From JBHELB01 sp041859045 (GTDB taxonomy: Bacteria; Hydrogenedentota; Hydrogenedentia; Hydrogenedentales; SLHB01): 64,000 nt of DNA. Shown in pieces: positions 8,617-16,552 of the stretch (positions within the stretch are counted from its first letter, which is position 1; every line of letters begins with the position of its first letter). Made by a program: the position numbers and the translations under genes. The stretch spans positions 131,695-195,694 of the forward strand of contig JBHELB010000016.1 of assembly GCA_041859045.1 (NCBI GenBank), given 5' to 3'. The notes below the pieces were generated by a model. That model ran no database searches, had not been told where the DNA came from, and saw only the letters and a program-made list of their open reading frames with translations.

Positions 8617-10068
8617 CTACTTTTCCGCGCCATACGTCACCGTGCCGTCGGGCGCGATGGAGAGGCCCCGCGTGGCATCGAGAGACTTCCCTGCGATGCG
8701 CTCGACAAACTCCTCCCGCGAGTAGGCGAACTCGGGGCTGATCTCAATGTCGATCGTCGGCTGCCCCTCGGCGTCACGCGGTACACTGATCCCCGCCGCT
8801 TCAAGCCACGGCGCCCAGTAACGCGCCATGGATTTTCGCGCCGCCACAACGCTGTTGTCTCCGTCGAACTGTTTGATCGGGGTGTACTCGCCCTCGCGCC
8901 GCAGCAGCAACGCGATAGGCGTGTGCGTGGTGAAGCGTAGCGCGTCGAAGACGAACGTCTCGAACTTATAGCCGTTCGGTTTCGCCGGGCTGACGCGCGC
9001 TCCTGTGGCGTCGACGTACGGGATCTTTTTGTGCGCGAGATGCCAGGGGAATTGATCGAAGTTCGCAAAGACGCGCTCGATAAACGGCACCGACAAGATG
9101 TGAATCGCGGGGTTGCCGGCGATGTGCACCGGCTCGCCCTGCGCATCGAGTTCGAGCAACTGCGGATAGATGTCGAGTTCGCTGTACTCGATGACGCGGT
9201 ATTCGCCGTCGCACAGGCAATGCACGCCGACCGCTTCGCGCGGGCCGTTGCGGCGGTTGATTTTCGAGGACATTTCACCGCCGCCCAGGACGTGGTAACC
9301 GATGAAGAACGGATCGGCGACCTTGGCCGCCCAGTTGTCGACCTGGAAATAGCAGAGCGTGTCGACGCCGCGCCGCTTCGCGTCGCTCACGACGCCTTCC
9401 TCGACCATCGCGGGGATGCTTCCGCCGTGGCCGTTGGGGTTCATGGCGAGACGGCCAGGCGCGTCGAGCATGAACTTGCCGTTGTCGTCCATGCAGGGCA
9501 CCATGCGTTGTTGAAAGAAGAGGATGTCCTCCGCGCGCAGGCCGAAATAGTGGTGTTCTTTGAAGAACGCTTCGGTGGCCGCGCGGTTCGTGTCGCTCAC
9601 CATGATGTACCAGGGCAGCGTGCAGTTATAGCGTCGCTGAAGGTTTCGAATCTTTTCCGCGTGGTACGCGAAAAGACTACGCCCGGAGATCGGGCCGATG
9701 GGGTAGGCGCCCTTGGGACCGTCATAGCCCAAGCGCGTGCCTTGTCCGCCTGCCACGAGAATCAAGCCCACGCGGCCCGCGCGCAAGGCGGCCTCACCCG
9801 CCTCCCAGGCTTCACGTGCGCCGGGCTGCGCAAGATCGGCCTCGGGAAACACAGGGATTGGCTCGATTCGCGAGAAAACCTCGGGCGCGACGGTCGAATG
9901 GATCCATTTCTCCGCCAAACGCGTCATGAGCTTGAGGTCGATGGTCGCGATCTGTTCCGAAAGGAGCGCCTGCTCCTGTTCTGTGAGTTGAGACCAGAAT
10001 CTCAGAATATGATCCTGTCCATAGGTCGCCAGTTGGTCACGCACTTCCGTTTCATTCAACACCGTCAT
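8617..10068 (-). CDS. UDP-sugar pyrophosphorylase (UAP1/UDPGP family)
   Basis: A 483-residue eukaryote-style nucleotidyltransferase. The signature LVAGGQGTRLGYDGPKGAYP (about residues 102-121) binds UTP, and the substrate loop includes MNPNGHGGSIPAMVEEG and CYFQVDNWAAKVADP with the metal-binding aspartate. The protein begins with the helical leader typical of UAP1/AGX enzymes. The family makes UDP-N-acetylglucosamine, UDP-N-acetylgalactosamine or UDP-glucose from the sugar-1-phosphate and UTP. With an N-acetylglucosamine-kinase-like gene in the same operon, an amino-sugar substrate is the best guess. Its ATG overlaps the stop of the upstream zinc-ribbon gene by one base. Confidence 0.85.
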   Translation of the reverse strand: MTVLNETEVRDQLATYGQDHILRFWSQLTEQEQALLSEQIATIDLKLMTRLAEKWIHSTVAPEVFSRIEPIPVFPEADLAQPGAREAWEAGEAALRAGRVGLILVAGGQGTRLGYDGPKGAYPIGPISGRSLFAYHAEKIRNLQRRYNCTLPWYIMVSDTNRAATEAFFKEHHYFGLRAEDILFFQQRMVPCMDDNGKFMLDAPGRLAMNPNGHGGSIPAMVEEGVVSDAKRRGVDTLCYFQVDNWAAKVADPFFIGYHVLGGGEMSSKINRRNGPREAVGVHCLCDGEYRVIEYSELDIYPQLLELDAQGEPVHIAGNPAIHILSVPFIERVFANFDQFPWHLAHKKIPYVDATGARVSPAKPNGYKFETFVFDALRFTTHTPIALLLRREGEYTPIKQFDGDNSVVAARKSMARYWAPWLEAAGISVPRDAEGQPTIDIEISPEFAYSREEFVERIAGKSLDATRGLSIAPDGTVTYGAEK

Positions 10069-10448
10069 CAGATACTCCTTGATCGGCCGTGGCGGTTCAT
10101 GGCATCGCGCTGCTGCTTATTGGGCAGCAACCCGGGTTTGGTGCCCTGCACGACCTCAAACTTTGAGCCGCATCCATCACACAACCCGTATTCAAACCCG
10201 GGATGCTCCAAAAACTCGCCGCAACGCGGACATGCCGGAAGATTCTGGGCATAGATCGCGCGCGGTTCCTGAAACGCCTGTCCGCAGCAACCGCACTGAG
10301 TCACGAGTGTCGTTCGCAGCCAGCATCGGCTGAACTGCTGATCGCGGTTGCACACGCTGCAGTAGGCGATCCGGGGCATCGTTGGGCGCGTGCCCGCCGC
10401 CGCCGTTCCCTGCGCAGGTTCCTTATCTTTACGGCCAAAGAGGCCCAT
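10068..10448 (-). CDS. Zinc-ribbon protein of unknown function
   Basis: A 126-residue soluble protein that I do not recognise. It contains four CxxC knuckles: CSVC, CGCC, CPRC and CDGC, so it probably folds as two treble-clef or zinc-ribbon units binding two zinc ions. The N-terminal MGLFGRKDKEPAQG is a short charged leader and the C-terminus is basic (RHGRSRSI). It lies 14 bases after the DUF1573 lipoprotein gene and overlaps the UDP-sugar pyrophosphorylase start, so it is co-translated with both. Proteins like this are often nucleic-acid or partner binding adaptors, but nothing in the sequence decides this. Confidence 0.7.
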   Translation of the reverse strand: MGLFGRKDKEPAQGTAAAGTRPTMPRIAYCSVCNRDQQFSRCWLRTTLVTQCGCCGQAFQEPRAIYAQNLPACPRCGEFLEHPGFEYGLCDGCGSKFEVVQGTKPGLLPNKQQRDAMNRHGRSRSI

Positions 10449-10462
10449 CGAACTACTCCTCG

Positions 10463-11665
10463 TTAGTTGGACGCGGCACTGGGCGTGGATGCGCCAGGCG
10501 CTTTGTCGGGCGTCGCGCCTGCGGGCGTTCCCACGATCACGAACACAGGAATTACGTCGCTTAGCGTCAGGTCGCCGCTCTTCAACGTGAACCGGATCTT
10601 TTCCTGCTTATGTCCCGGTTGCACGCCGTCGGCCAGACTCAGGTCCACCACGAACGAGTTGGGGATCTTGCCGGGGCGTGTTTTGGCGGAGAGATACCCC
10701 TCGGAGATGGAGAGACTCTCGAGGGTGCACGGTTGCGTCGCCGTGATTTCGGCGACCGCTTCTTTTGTCGTTCCGGGCAGCATATTCTGGATCGTGATCG
10801 AGCGCGGGTTCACCGAATAGAACGATTGGACGTCTCCCATAGTGGGCACGGGGAGCGAGGGGACGCGAACGGTGTTGTTCTTGACGTGGAACATCGCCAT
10901 ATAGGGGCCTAGCGGCAGTTCGTTCGTGTTCAAAGTCACTTTGACCAGCGCCTCGGGCATGTCGGGTTTTGCCCATTTCTCTTGCGGGATCGGCTCGACG
11001 GAGGTCTCAAGACCCGGCGCTTGCCCCACGATTTGCGTACCGCTCAGCGTGATGGGCTGATAAGTCTGATCCGCCTGCTTGACCTGTTGGAGCGCGCGGA
11101 AACGCAGCGTTTTCTCCACGCGCGTTCCCTTCGAGATGGTTCCGAAATCCAGTATGGCGGGCTCGAGAAGGAACTCAGGATCGACTTTCGCCGTGACGTC
11201 AATGGAGACGTGCGGATTCTTCGGGTCGTTGGTCGTAAGCGTCAGGGTTTTGTGGGATTCGAATCCCGCCACGCGCAGGGGCGTGATGCGGACCTTCAGT
11301 TCGCCCTGCTGGCCCGGCTTGATCGTCTTTTCCCGCATTTCGCCCTCGGTGCAGGCGCAGGTGGTGGCAATAGAGATGATCGATAGGTCGGCTGTGCCGC
11401 GATTGTAAATGGGCACAGAGCCGAAGGAGAAATCGCTATTGGAGATGAGACCCATGTCGAGCGTGCGCGTACCGACTTCGATGGTGGGCTCGCCCTTGGA
11501 GGACAGATCCGGGACACCGCCGGTCTCTGCGGATTGCGCGGGCGCTCCGATTTCTTTGTTCACCTCGGCGAGAAATTCGGCGGTCGACTGTGGGGCTGCC
11601 GGTTTCCCGCAGCCGATACAGCAAAGAGAGACCAAGATAGCCGAGAAAAAAAGGTAAGGGCGCAT
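10463..11665 (-). CDS. DUF1573-containing lipoprotein
   Basis: A 400-residue lipoprotein: signal peptide with lipobox LCCIGC near residue 19, then a Ser/Ala linker. From about residue 65 to 160 lies a DUF1573 domain, recognised by YNRGTADLSIISIATTCACT, whose CxC motif is characteristic, followed by KPGQQGELKVRITP and TLTTNDPKNPHVSIDVTAKV. Two further immunoglobulin-like modules of similar style follow to the C-terminus. Domains of this kind are extracytoplasmic beta-sandwiches of unknown role, frequent in Bacteroidota, Planctomycetota and relatives. It is the second gene of a four-gene operon, seven bases after the kinase gene. Confidence 0.82.
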   Translation of the reverse strand: MRPYLFFSAILVSLCCIGCGKPAAPQSTAEFLAEVNKEIGAPAQSAETGGVPDLSSKGEPTIEVGTRTLDMGLISNSDFSFGSVPIYNRGTADLSIISIATTCACTEGEMREKTIKPGQQGELKVRITPLRVAGFESHKTLTLTTNDPKNPHVSIDVTAKVDPEFLLEPAILDFGTISKGTRVEKTLRFRALQQVKQADQTYQPITLSGTQIVGQAPGLETSVEPIPQEKWAKPDMPEALVKVTLNTNELPLGPYMAMFHVKNNTVRVPSLPVPTMGDVQSFYSVNPRSITIQNMLPGTTKEAVAEITATQPCTLESLSISEGYLSAKTRPGKIPNSFVVDLSLADGVQPGHKQEKIRFTLKSGDLTLSDVIPVFVIVGTPAGATPDKAPGASTPSAASN

Positions 11666-11671
11666 ATCGTT

Positions 11672-12682
11672 CTACTCCGCCTTGAAACGGACGCTGTATC
11701 GGTCCTGCGCTTCGTCCAACGAACGCGAGAGACTCTCATACATCGCTTCCGTCATTTCTTGTGTCATTTCAATCGCCATCAGGAGTGTGCCGACCACAGG
11801 CTCAAACCGGGGCATGACCGTTCTCGCATTCGGCGCCACGCGGCGGATCTCCTCCCGCATGGCGTCGGCCAGCAGGGGACTTTCCCCTCTGAACACACTG
11901 CCCGCCATGACGACCTCGAAACATTCGTTTTGCATGTGCAGACGGCGAATCGCCGCGTTGACCATTGCGCCGAGGTAGCGGCCACCAGCGGTCAGAATAG
12001 CACAAGCGGCCTCGTCTCCTTCAAGAGCCGCTTCAAATACGAGCGGGGCCATGGGCTCAAGGGCGTCCTCGGTGAGTTCGCGGCGGTAAAGGGCGTGGAA
12101 GAGCGCATCGAGATCCGTCAAGCCGGCACGGGCGACAAAGAGGTCTGTGAGGCGTGTGGGAGGAATGATTCCGTCGCGGGCTTGCCAGATGCGGCGCAAC
12201 GCCGTGCGGCCGATACCCTTGCCCGTGCATTCGTCGCCGAATTCGTCGCCCAGCCCGCCCACCCGCGTCTGCTCGCCTGCGCGGTTGCGTCCGGCGCACA
12301 CGCACCCGGTGCCGCAGGCAATCACGACGCCGAAGGGATCGCGCGTGCCGCCGCGCAGTGCGCCCATGCTGTCGTTGCGGAAGGCGCGGGGGATCGCTCC
12401 GAAGAGCGGGGTGTAAATCTGCTGCTCGAGCATCGCGTAATCCTCGGGCAGATCGGCCCCGGCGATGCCCATGCCGATGGCGGTAATGTCTCGAAGCGAA
12501 AGGCCCGCTTCATGAAGTGCGCATTCCACCGCCTTCCGATTCTCTTCGGCCGCGGCATTCACGCCAACAACTTCATAGTTCCCGGTCCCGGCACGACCGA
12601 AACCTTTGACCGTTCCTGTTTCGTCTGCGACAAGGCAGAAGGTTTTGGTGCCGCCTGCGTCGAGTCCGAGGAAGTGTCGCAT
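11672..12682 (-). CDS. N-acetylglucosamine-kinase-like (BadF/BadG/BcrA/BcrD ATPase family)
   Basis: A 336-residue ASKHA-fold sugar kinase. Phosphate-1 motif FLGLDAGGTKTFCLVAD opens the protein; GMGIAGADLPED (about residues 73-84) and the phosphate-2 region VVIACGTGCVCAG with the following GGLGDEFGDECTGKGIGR (about 143-160) match eukaryotic-type N-acetylglucosamine kinases and the BadF family. Such enzymes phosphorylate GlcNAc or related amino sugars at O6 using ATP. It is the first gene of an operon ending in a UDP-sugar pyrophosphorylase, which supports a sugar-nucleotide or peptidoglycan recycling role. A terminator hairpin separates it from the upstream ybgF gene. Confidence 0.85.
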   Translation of the reverse strand: MRHFLGLDAGGTKTFCLVADETGTVKGFGRAGTGNYEVVGVNAAAEENRKAVECALHEAGLSLRDITAIGMGIAGADLPEDYAMLEQQIYTPLFGAIPRAFRNDSMGALRGGTRDPFGVVIACGTGCVCAGRNRAGEQTRVGGLGDEFGDECTGKGIGRTALRRIWQARDGIIPPTRLTDLFVARAGLTDLDALFHALYRRELTEDALEPMAPLVFEAALEGDEAACAILTAGGRYLGAMVNAAIRRLHMQNECFEVVMAGSVFRGESPLLADAMREEIRRVAPNARTVMPRFEPVVGTLLMAIEMTQEMTEAMYESLSRSLDEAQDRYSVRFKAE

Positions 12683-12715
12683 GTGTTTTTCCCGTTTGCC
12701 CCGTACATATGAAAG

Positions 12716-12745
12716 AAGCGCGCGGAGCGTGTGCCCCGCGCGCTT
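12716..12745 (-). terminator. Hairpin terminator after ybgF
   Basis: A perfect ten-base-pair inverted repeat, AAGCGCGCGG (12716-12725) and CCGCGCGCTT (12736-12745) with a ten-base loop. It lies about 25 bases beyond the ybgF stop and 34 bases upstream of the kinase start. On the minus strand it is followed by CTTCTTTC rather than a long U run, so termination may be moderate. Confidence 0.6.
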
Positions 12746-12769
12746 TGGGTTACGTCGTACCGGCCTGCG

Positions 12770-13663
12770 CTATTGGCCTTGCAGCTTCTGCAGTCGGGCC
12801 TTGGCGCTGGCGGCTTCGGAAGTCATTGGATAGTTGTCCACGACTTCCTTGTAGAGCTTGATACCCTTTTCCTTCTGACCGGCGTTTACGTAGGCGGTTG
12901 CCTCATTGTGCATCGCCCGGGGAACGTACTGGTCATCCGGATAGCTCTTGCGGAACTTGCCGAATTCAGCCGCGGCGTCCTCGTACTTCGCCATCCCATT
13001 CAGGCAGAAGGCCTTCATGAACTGCGCGCGCGGCGTCACGTCCGACTTCGGATACTTGCTCAGTATCGCGTCGAACATGGGGAGCGCCGCCGAATAGTTC
13101 TTGGCCTGGAATGCCTTCTGGGCCGCTTCATACTCAGCTCGTGCCGCATCCGTATCGGCGGCTGCCGCAGGCTTCGCCTCCGCGACTTTCGTCGGCGCAG
13201 GCGTCTCGGCAGGTGGAGTGACCGGGGGAGGCGCCGTCGGTGGCGTCGCCGCCGTTTCCGCAGGCCCCGCAGGCGCCGTGGGCATTGCCCCCGGATCGCC
13301 CGGCGCGACCACCTGGCCCGGTTCCACGTCCGCAGGCACACCAAGGTCCGAAGCCCCTCCGGTCATATTATTGGCCTTGTAGAAGGTCTTGGACAGTTGG
13401 TCCACCTTTGTATCAAGTCGATTTGTCTTGCTCTGCAATTCCTGGATCATTCCCTGCAGACGGCGCGTTTCCTGCTGATTGGCGTCGACCTGGGTAGCCA
13501 GATCGGCAGCCGTCGCATTCAGTTGGGTCACCGTCGAGGACATATTACGCTCGAGATTGCGCACGCTCGCGTTCGTCGAACGGAGCAGCTCATCGCGATC
13601 GCTGACGCATCCCGCAAGAAGCAGCGCGCTTCCCGCTACGAGGGTCCAGAACTTGGTTTGCAT
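12770..13663 (-). CDS. ybgF: YbgF/CpoB-type periplasmic TPR protein
   Basis: A 297-residue protein with a lipoprotein-type signal peptide (LLLAGC, Cys about 19). Residues 20-95 form a predicted coiled coil rich in Asn/Gln/Leu heptads, the trimerisation region of YbgF/CpoB proteins. A Pro/Ala/Thr-rich linker follows (about 110-165). Residues 175-297 hold three TPR units: YEAAQKAFQAKNYSAALPMF, CLNGMAKYEDAAAEFGKFRK and EATAYVNAGQKEKGIKLYKE, ending KARLQKL as is typical. In E. coli the homologue couples the Tol-Pal envelope-constriction machine with peptidoglycan synthesis. It lies 27 bases after pal. The Cys lipobox differs from the E. coli protein, which is soluble in the periplasm. Confidence 0.85.
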   Translation of the reverse strand: MQTKFWTLVAGSALLLAGCVSDRDELLRSTNASVRNLERNMSSTVTQLNATAADLATQVDANQQETRRLQGMIQELQSKTNRLDTKVDQLSKTFYKANNMTGGASDLGVPADVEPGQVVAPGDPGAMPTAPAGPAETAATPPTAPPPVTPPAETPAPTKVAEAKPAAAADTDAARAEYEAAQKAFQAKNYSAALPMFDAILSKYPKSDVTPRAQFMKAFCLNGMAKYEDAAAEFGKFRKSYPDDQYVPRAMHNEATAYVNAGQKEKGIKLYKEVVDNYPMTSEAASAKARLQKLQGQ

Positions 13664-13690
13664 GACGTTTCGGCCTCTTTTCGCGATGGG

Positions 13691-14197
13691 TTATTTCGCG
13701 CTCTTGCTGAAGTCGCAGCGGCGGTTCTTCGCCCACGCGGCTTCATCATGACCCGGGTCGGCCGGCTTCTCTTCGCCGAAGCTGACGGTGACCAGACGGT
13801 CCGCCGGAACGCCCATCTTCGCCAGGTAATCACACACCGCCTGGGCGCGCTTCTGGCCGAGGGCCATGTTGTATTCCTGCGTGCCGCGCTCGTCGCAGCT
13901 ACCTTCGATGCGGACCTTGACGCCGGCCGTACCCTTGATCACTTCGGCGTTCTTCTCAAGCTTCGCCACCGAGTCCTTGCTCAGCGAGTAGCTGTCGAAC
14001 GCAAAGTACACCGTGCTCAACTCGGTCCATGGCAGCCATTCCTGGGTCACATCGATCTCGTCCTGGGGAACACTCGCCGTCGGCTGGCCTTGCGGCGTCG
14101 TCACAACGGCCTTCTTCTTCTTGTGGCAGCCCGTGCCCATCACCAGGACCAGGGACATGCAGATTGCCAGCGCGATCGTCAAACTGTGCTTCTTCAT
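13691..14197 (-). CDS. pal: Peptidoglycan-associated lipoprotein Pal
   Basis: A 168-residue lipoprotein of the Tol-Pal system that anchors the outer membrane to peptidoglycan. Start ATG 14197 gives a clean signal peptide MKKHSLTIALAICMSLVLV with lipobox GTGC (Cys about 25); the longer ATG at 14257 would bury it. GGAGGAGAAAC lies just upstream. The C-terminal 110 residues are an OmpA-type domain beginning VYFAFDSYSLS, with the peptidoglycan-binding block RIEGSCDERGTQEYNMALGQ and LGQKRAQAVCDYL, and the C-terminal NRRCDF. No tolA, tolB, tolQ or tolR is in the window, but ybgF follows immediately. Confidence 0.93.
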   Translation of the reverse strand: MKKHSLTIALAICMSLVLVMGTGCHKKKKAVVTTPQGQPTASVPQDEIDVTQEWLPWTELSTVYFAFDSYSLSKDSVAKLEKNAEVIKGTAGVKVRIEGSCDERGTQEYNMALGQKRAQAVCDYLAKMGVPADRLVTVSFGEEKPADPGHDEAAWAKNRRCDFSKSAK

Positions 14198-14307
14198 CTC
14201 TGTTTCTCCTCCGCTTCTTCGCAGTTTCCGCTTTCGGTCATTCACACGGCCCGTCAAACGTAGCTGACAGCGCTACGCCCCATGGTACCGTGACAACCTC
14301 CGTCATC

Positions 14308-14313
14308 ATTATA
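14308..14313 (-). promoter_or_regulatory. Candidate -10 element upstream of pal
   Basis: The minus strand reads GGGTATAATGATG, a perfect TATAAT about 110 bases upstream of the pal start. No convincing -35 (TTGACA-like) is visible 16-18 bases upstream, where the sequence is GGAACG. The leader between it and pal contains a small GTAGC/GCTAC hairpin (14260-14276). Confidence 0.4.
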
Positions 14314-14346
14314 CCCAAGCGCCACAAAAACGTTCCATATCTTATC

Positions 14347-14372
14347 ATTTTTCCCTTGTGAAAGGGAAAAAT
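14347..14372. repeat. Short perfect hairpin at the 3' end of tRNA-Arg
   Basis: ATTTTTCCCTT (14347-14357) and AAGGGAAAAAT (14362-14372) form an 11-base-pair stem with a four-base loop directly after the tRNA CCA end. On the minus strand the T-run lies in the 5' arm, not after the hairpin, so it is not a standard terminator, although it may define the tRNA transcript end or processing site. Confidence 0.5.
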
Positions 14373-14447
14373 GGCGCGCTCGGCAGGATTCGAACCTGCG
14401 ACACCTAGCTCCGGAGGCTAGTGCTCTATCCCCTGAGCTACGAGCGC
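14372..14447 (-). tRNA. tRNA-Arg, anticodon CCG
   Basis: The minus strand folds as a complete 76-nucleotide cloverleaf: acceptor GCGCTCG/CGAGCGC, D stem GCTC/GAGC with loop AGGGGATA, anticodon stem CTAGC/GCTAG with loop CTCCGGA, five-base variable region, T arm GCAGG-TTCGAAT-CCTGC, discriminator G and an encoded CCA. The anticodon CCG reads the arginine codon CGG. It stands alone, with the repeat element upstream and the pal operon downstream. Confidence 0.97.
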
Positions 14448-14526
14448 ACGTCTGGCAAACGCCTTGGGCGGCCAGGGTTAACGCAGTTTACCATATCAAG
14501 AGGGCGATTTCCAGCGGATGCGCAGG

Positions 14527-14977
14527 CCCAAATCGCCGGACAACTTCCAGAAAGAGCGTCAGGGGCGTTGTGTCGTGGAAATATCTTGCCTCTAATCCGC
14601 AAAGCGGATGGCAGAACGTAGCCCCGGGTGGAACGGAGCGGCGTAGCCGCGAAGTGGAACCCGGGGCTACGTTCTGCCAAAGAAAAGAACCCCGGAACGG
14701 GGTGTCAGAGAATGGGGCATCCCTCCGAGAAGGTGACTCTGACACCCGCTGCGCGGGTTCTCTGTCTGAAGGATACTAGCCCAGGGTTCCGCTTCGCTCC
14801 ACCCTGGGCTACGTTCCATCATCCGCTTTGCGGATTCAACGCGCGTACGGCAACAGTGGGGAGATTGCAGACTCTCTCGCGCGGGGACTGCATGCACCCA
14901 TCGGCTTCCCTAATACCCGCCTTTGCTTGAACAATCAGGGCGTGCGCGAGCGGCCTCTTCCTATCCGGCGATAGGGG
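14527..14977 (+). mobile_element. MITE-like structured repeat, copy A
   Basis: A 451-base non-coding element bounded by imperfect inverted termini CCCAAATCGCCGG (14527-14539) and CCGGCGATAGGGG (14965-14977), 11 of 13 positions matching. It is homologous over its entire length, in the opposite orientation, to the segment 25568-26022. The interior is a series of hairpins: ATCCGC/GCGGAT (14595-14609); a perfect 19-base-pair stem GGCAGAACGTAGCCCCGGG (14610-14628) with its complement at 14660-14678; an imperfect 25-base stem around 14686-14710 and 14737-14761; and AGCCCAGGGT/ACCCTGGGCT (14778-14810). No open reading frame of substance and no transposase are present. It ends seven bases before the stop codon of the convergent membrane glycosyltransferase gene. 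No exact target-site duplication is visible. The 80 bases between it and the tRNA hold nothing recognisable. Confidence 0.8.
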
Positions 14978-14983
14978 GCAGAA

Positions 14984-16528
14984 TCACCTTCGGGAGAGGC
15001 GTTCTGACGGCGTCATGTGGTGCACGGCGAGTGTCTGGTAGCCCGAAGGGACAAGCCGCGTTTCAACGGTCGGCGCGGGGGCGTTCTGGGGCCAGTCAGG
15101 CAGCGCGGTCGGCAAGGGGCGCTGTTCCTCCGCGACGTCGATTATCCACACCCCGTTGCCCGCCGCTAGGGCGTCGGCGATTCCTTTGGCGAACTGCGGC
15201 GGATCCGCGTATCCCCTCAGCAAAATGCCCTTGCGCGGGCCGTAATATTCGATGATTTGGCGCGGGCCCCAATCGCTATTGAGGTAGACAAGGCGCTCGC
15301 CAGGCCGCGCCGAGGTTTGCACGAGGTTCATCGCGGAGTTCCAGTCGGTGCGGAACGGGCGCGCCGGCAGGGTGAGCGCCGCCTGCGCGACGTGGGGCGC
15401 AAGGATAAAGAAGAGCGCCGCCGCGCGGGCGCGCGGGGTGCGCAGGTACCGCAGCGCCAGCGCCGGGAGCAACATCGCGGGCAAAATACTGGGGGTAATA
15501 TAGCGAGCGAGAAAGCAGTCCTTCCAGAAGACCGCCGCGAGCGTGAGCAGCGTGAGGGGGACGACGACCCACGCGAGAAGCAGTGCGTAGGCGTGTTTTT
15601 GAGTGTGATTGGACGCGGCGTCCGCACGGGTATGCAAGACGTATCCGAGATACGCCGCAGCCCACAGGAGCACGGCGAGCAGCCACCATCCCAGCGCTTC
15701 TTCTATCCTCGGGGCGAGTCCGTGACTCGGCATGAACACGGCCGTGCGCCCCGCGAGATGGACGAGACAGTTGACCCACGCGTCCCAGGTGATGGGGGGG
15801 ATCCAGTCGGTGAAACGTGCTGCTGCCTTGAAATCGATAGTAAGTACCCATAATGCCACCGACACCGCGAGCGCGGCATGTAAGGCGACCCAGAGCGCAA
15901 GGCGCGCCTTGTGCTGACGCCAGAGAAGGAGGAGGGCGGCTGCCTGAGCGAAGATGATTGTAACGCCGAACAAATGTGTCCACACCAGAAGCGTGTTGGC
16001 TGTGAGGTGCGCGACCCATGCCGGAAGAGTGTTCCGTTCACATAGGGAGAGCAAGGGGATCAGGGAGAGAAGGCCAAAGAGAAATGTGAATCCGTAGTAT
16101 CGGAGATCTTGCCCTAGAAAGACATGGGTGACCGAGATGGAATAGAGGAACACTGCGACAAGCGCGCCTTGGAGCCCCGCGAGACGGCGGCCCAGTGCAA
16201 ACAGCGCGATGGTTGTTGCCACGGAACACAGAAGTGGGAGCAGGCGCATCAGCACGACGCTGTCACCAACCACTTTGTACCACAGATAGGATAGCGCATA
16301 GTATCCAGGGATCAGCGCGGGGTCCTGTTCGCGGGCGATGCGTATGTAATCAACGAGGCTAGGCGCATTCAGAATCTGCAGCGAGACCGCTTCATCGGAC
16401 CAGACGGATTCATCGCCAATGCGCCACAAACGAAGCGCCAACGAGAGAAGAACCGCTGCCGCCGCGGCGGCGAGTATGGTTCCCTTAGCGTGGGGGGATT
16501 CCTTTGGAGTTTCTGCAGGAGCCGTCAT
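14984..16528 (-). CDS. GT39/ArnT-like membrane glycosyltransferase
   Basis: A 514-residue polytopic membrane protein with about eleven hydrophobic segments. After the first one comes RLWRIGDESVWSDEAVSL, matching the conserved acidic first-loop motif (x-D-E) of the PMT/ArnT superfamily that binds lipid-phosphate sugar donors. GQDLRYYGFTFLFGLLSL is another family-like block. Members transfer mannose, arabinose or similar sugars from a polyprenyl-phosphate carrier to protein or lipid outside the cytoplasmic membrane. The C-terminal 100 residues are a soluble periplasmic domain. It lies 24 bases after the hybrid sensor kinase gene. Donor and acceptor cannot be inferred. Confidence 0.75.
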   Translation of the reverse strand: MTAPAETPKESPHAKGTILAAAAAAVLLSLALRLWRIGDESVWSDEAVSLQILNAPSLVDYIRIAREQDPALIPGYYALSYLWYKVVGDSVVLMRLLPLLCSVATTIALFALGRRLAGLQGALVAVFLYSISVTHVFLGQDLRYYGFTFLFGLLSLIPLLSLCERNTLPAWVAHLTANTLLVWTHLFGVTIIFAQAAALLLLWRQHKARLALWVALHAALAVSVALWVLTIDFKAAARFTDWIPPITWDAWVNCLVHLAGRTAVFMPSHGLAPRIEEALGWWLLAVLLWAAAYLGYVLHTRADAASNHTQKHAYALLLAWVVVPLTLLTLAAVFWKDCFLARYITPSILPAMLLPALALRYLRTPRARAAALFFILAPHVAQAALTLPARPFRTDWNSAMNLVQTSARPGERLVYLNSDWGPRQIIEYYGPRKGILLRGYADPPQFAKGIADALAAGNGVWIIDVAEEQRPLPTALPDWPQNAPAPTVETRLVPSGYQTLAVHHMTPSERLSRR

Positions 16529-16552
16529 TCTCTTTCCCGTATACCGCGATGA

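Noticed and set aside
9031..10254. A 407-residue plus-strand frame across the UDP-sugar pyrophosphorylase
   Set aside because: The opposite strand carries a full-length enzyme with conserved motifs; the plus frame shows none and is open only because of composition.
12731..14263. A 510-residue plus-strand reading frame opposite ybgF and pal
   Set aside because: It is antisense to two well-supported genes with clear signal peptides and domains, and its translation is Arg/His-rich shadow sequence.
14347..14372. Intrinsic terminator of tRNA-Arg
   Set aside because: The hairpin is perfect but the T tract is in its 5' arm and is not followed by a U run on either strand; reported only as a hairpin.
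14518..14990. Target-site duplication flanking repeat copy A
   Set aside because: GCAGG before and GCAGA after are close but not identical and would have to be offset from the terminal repeats by a base; copy B has no matching pair either.
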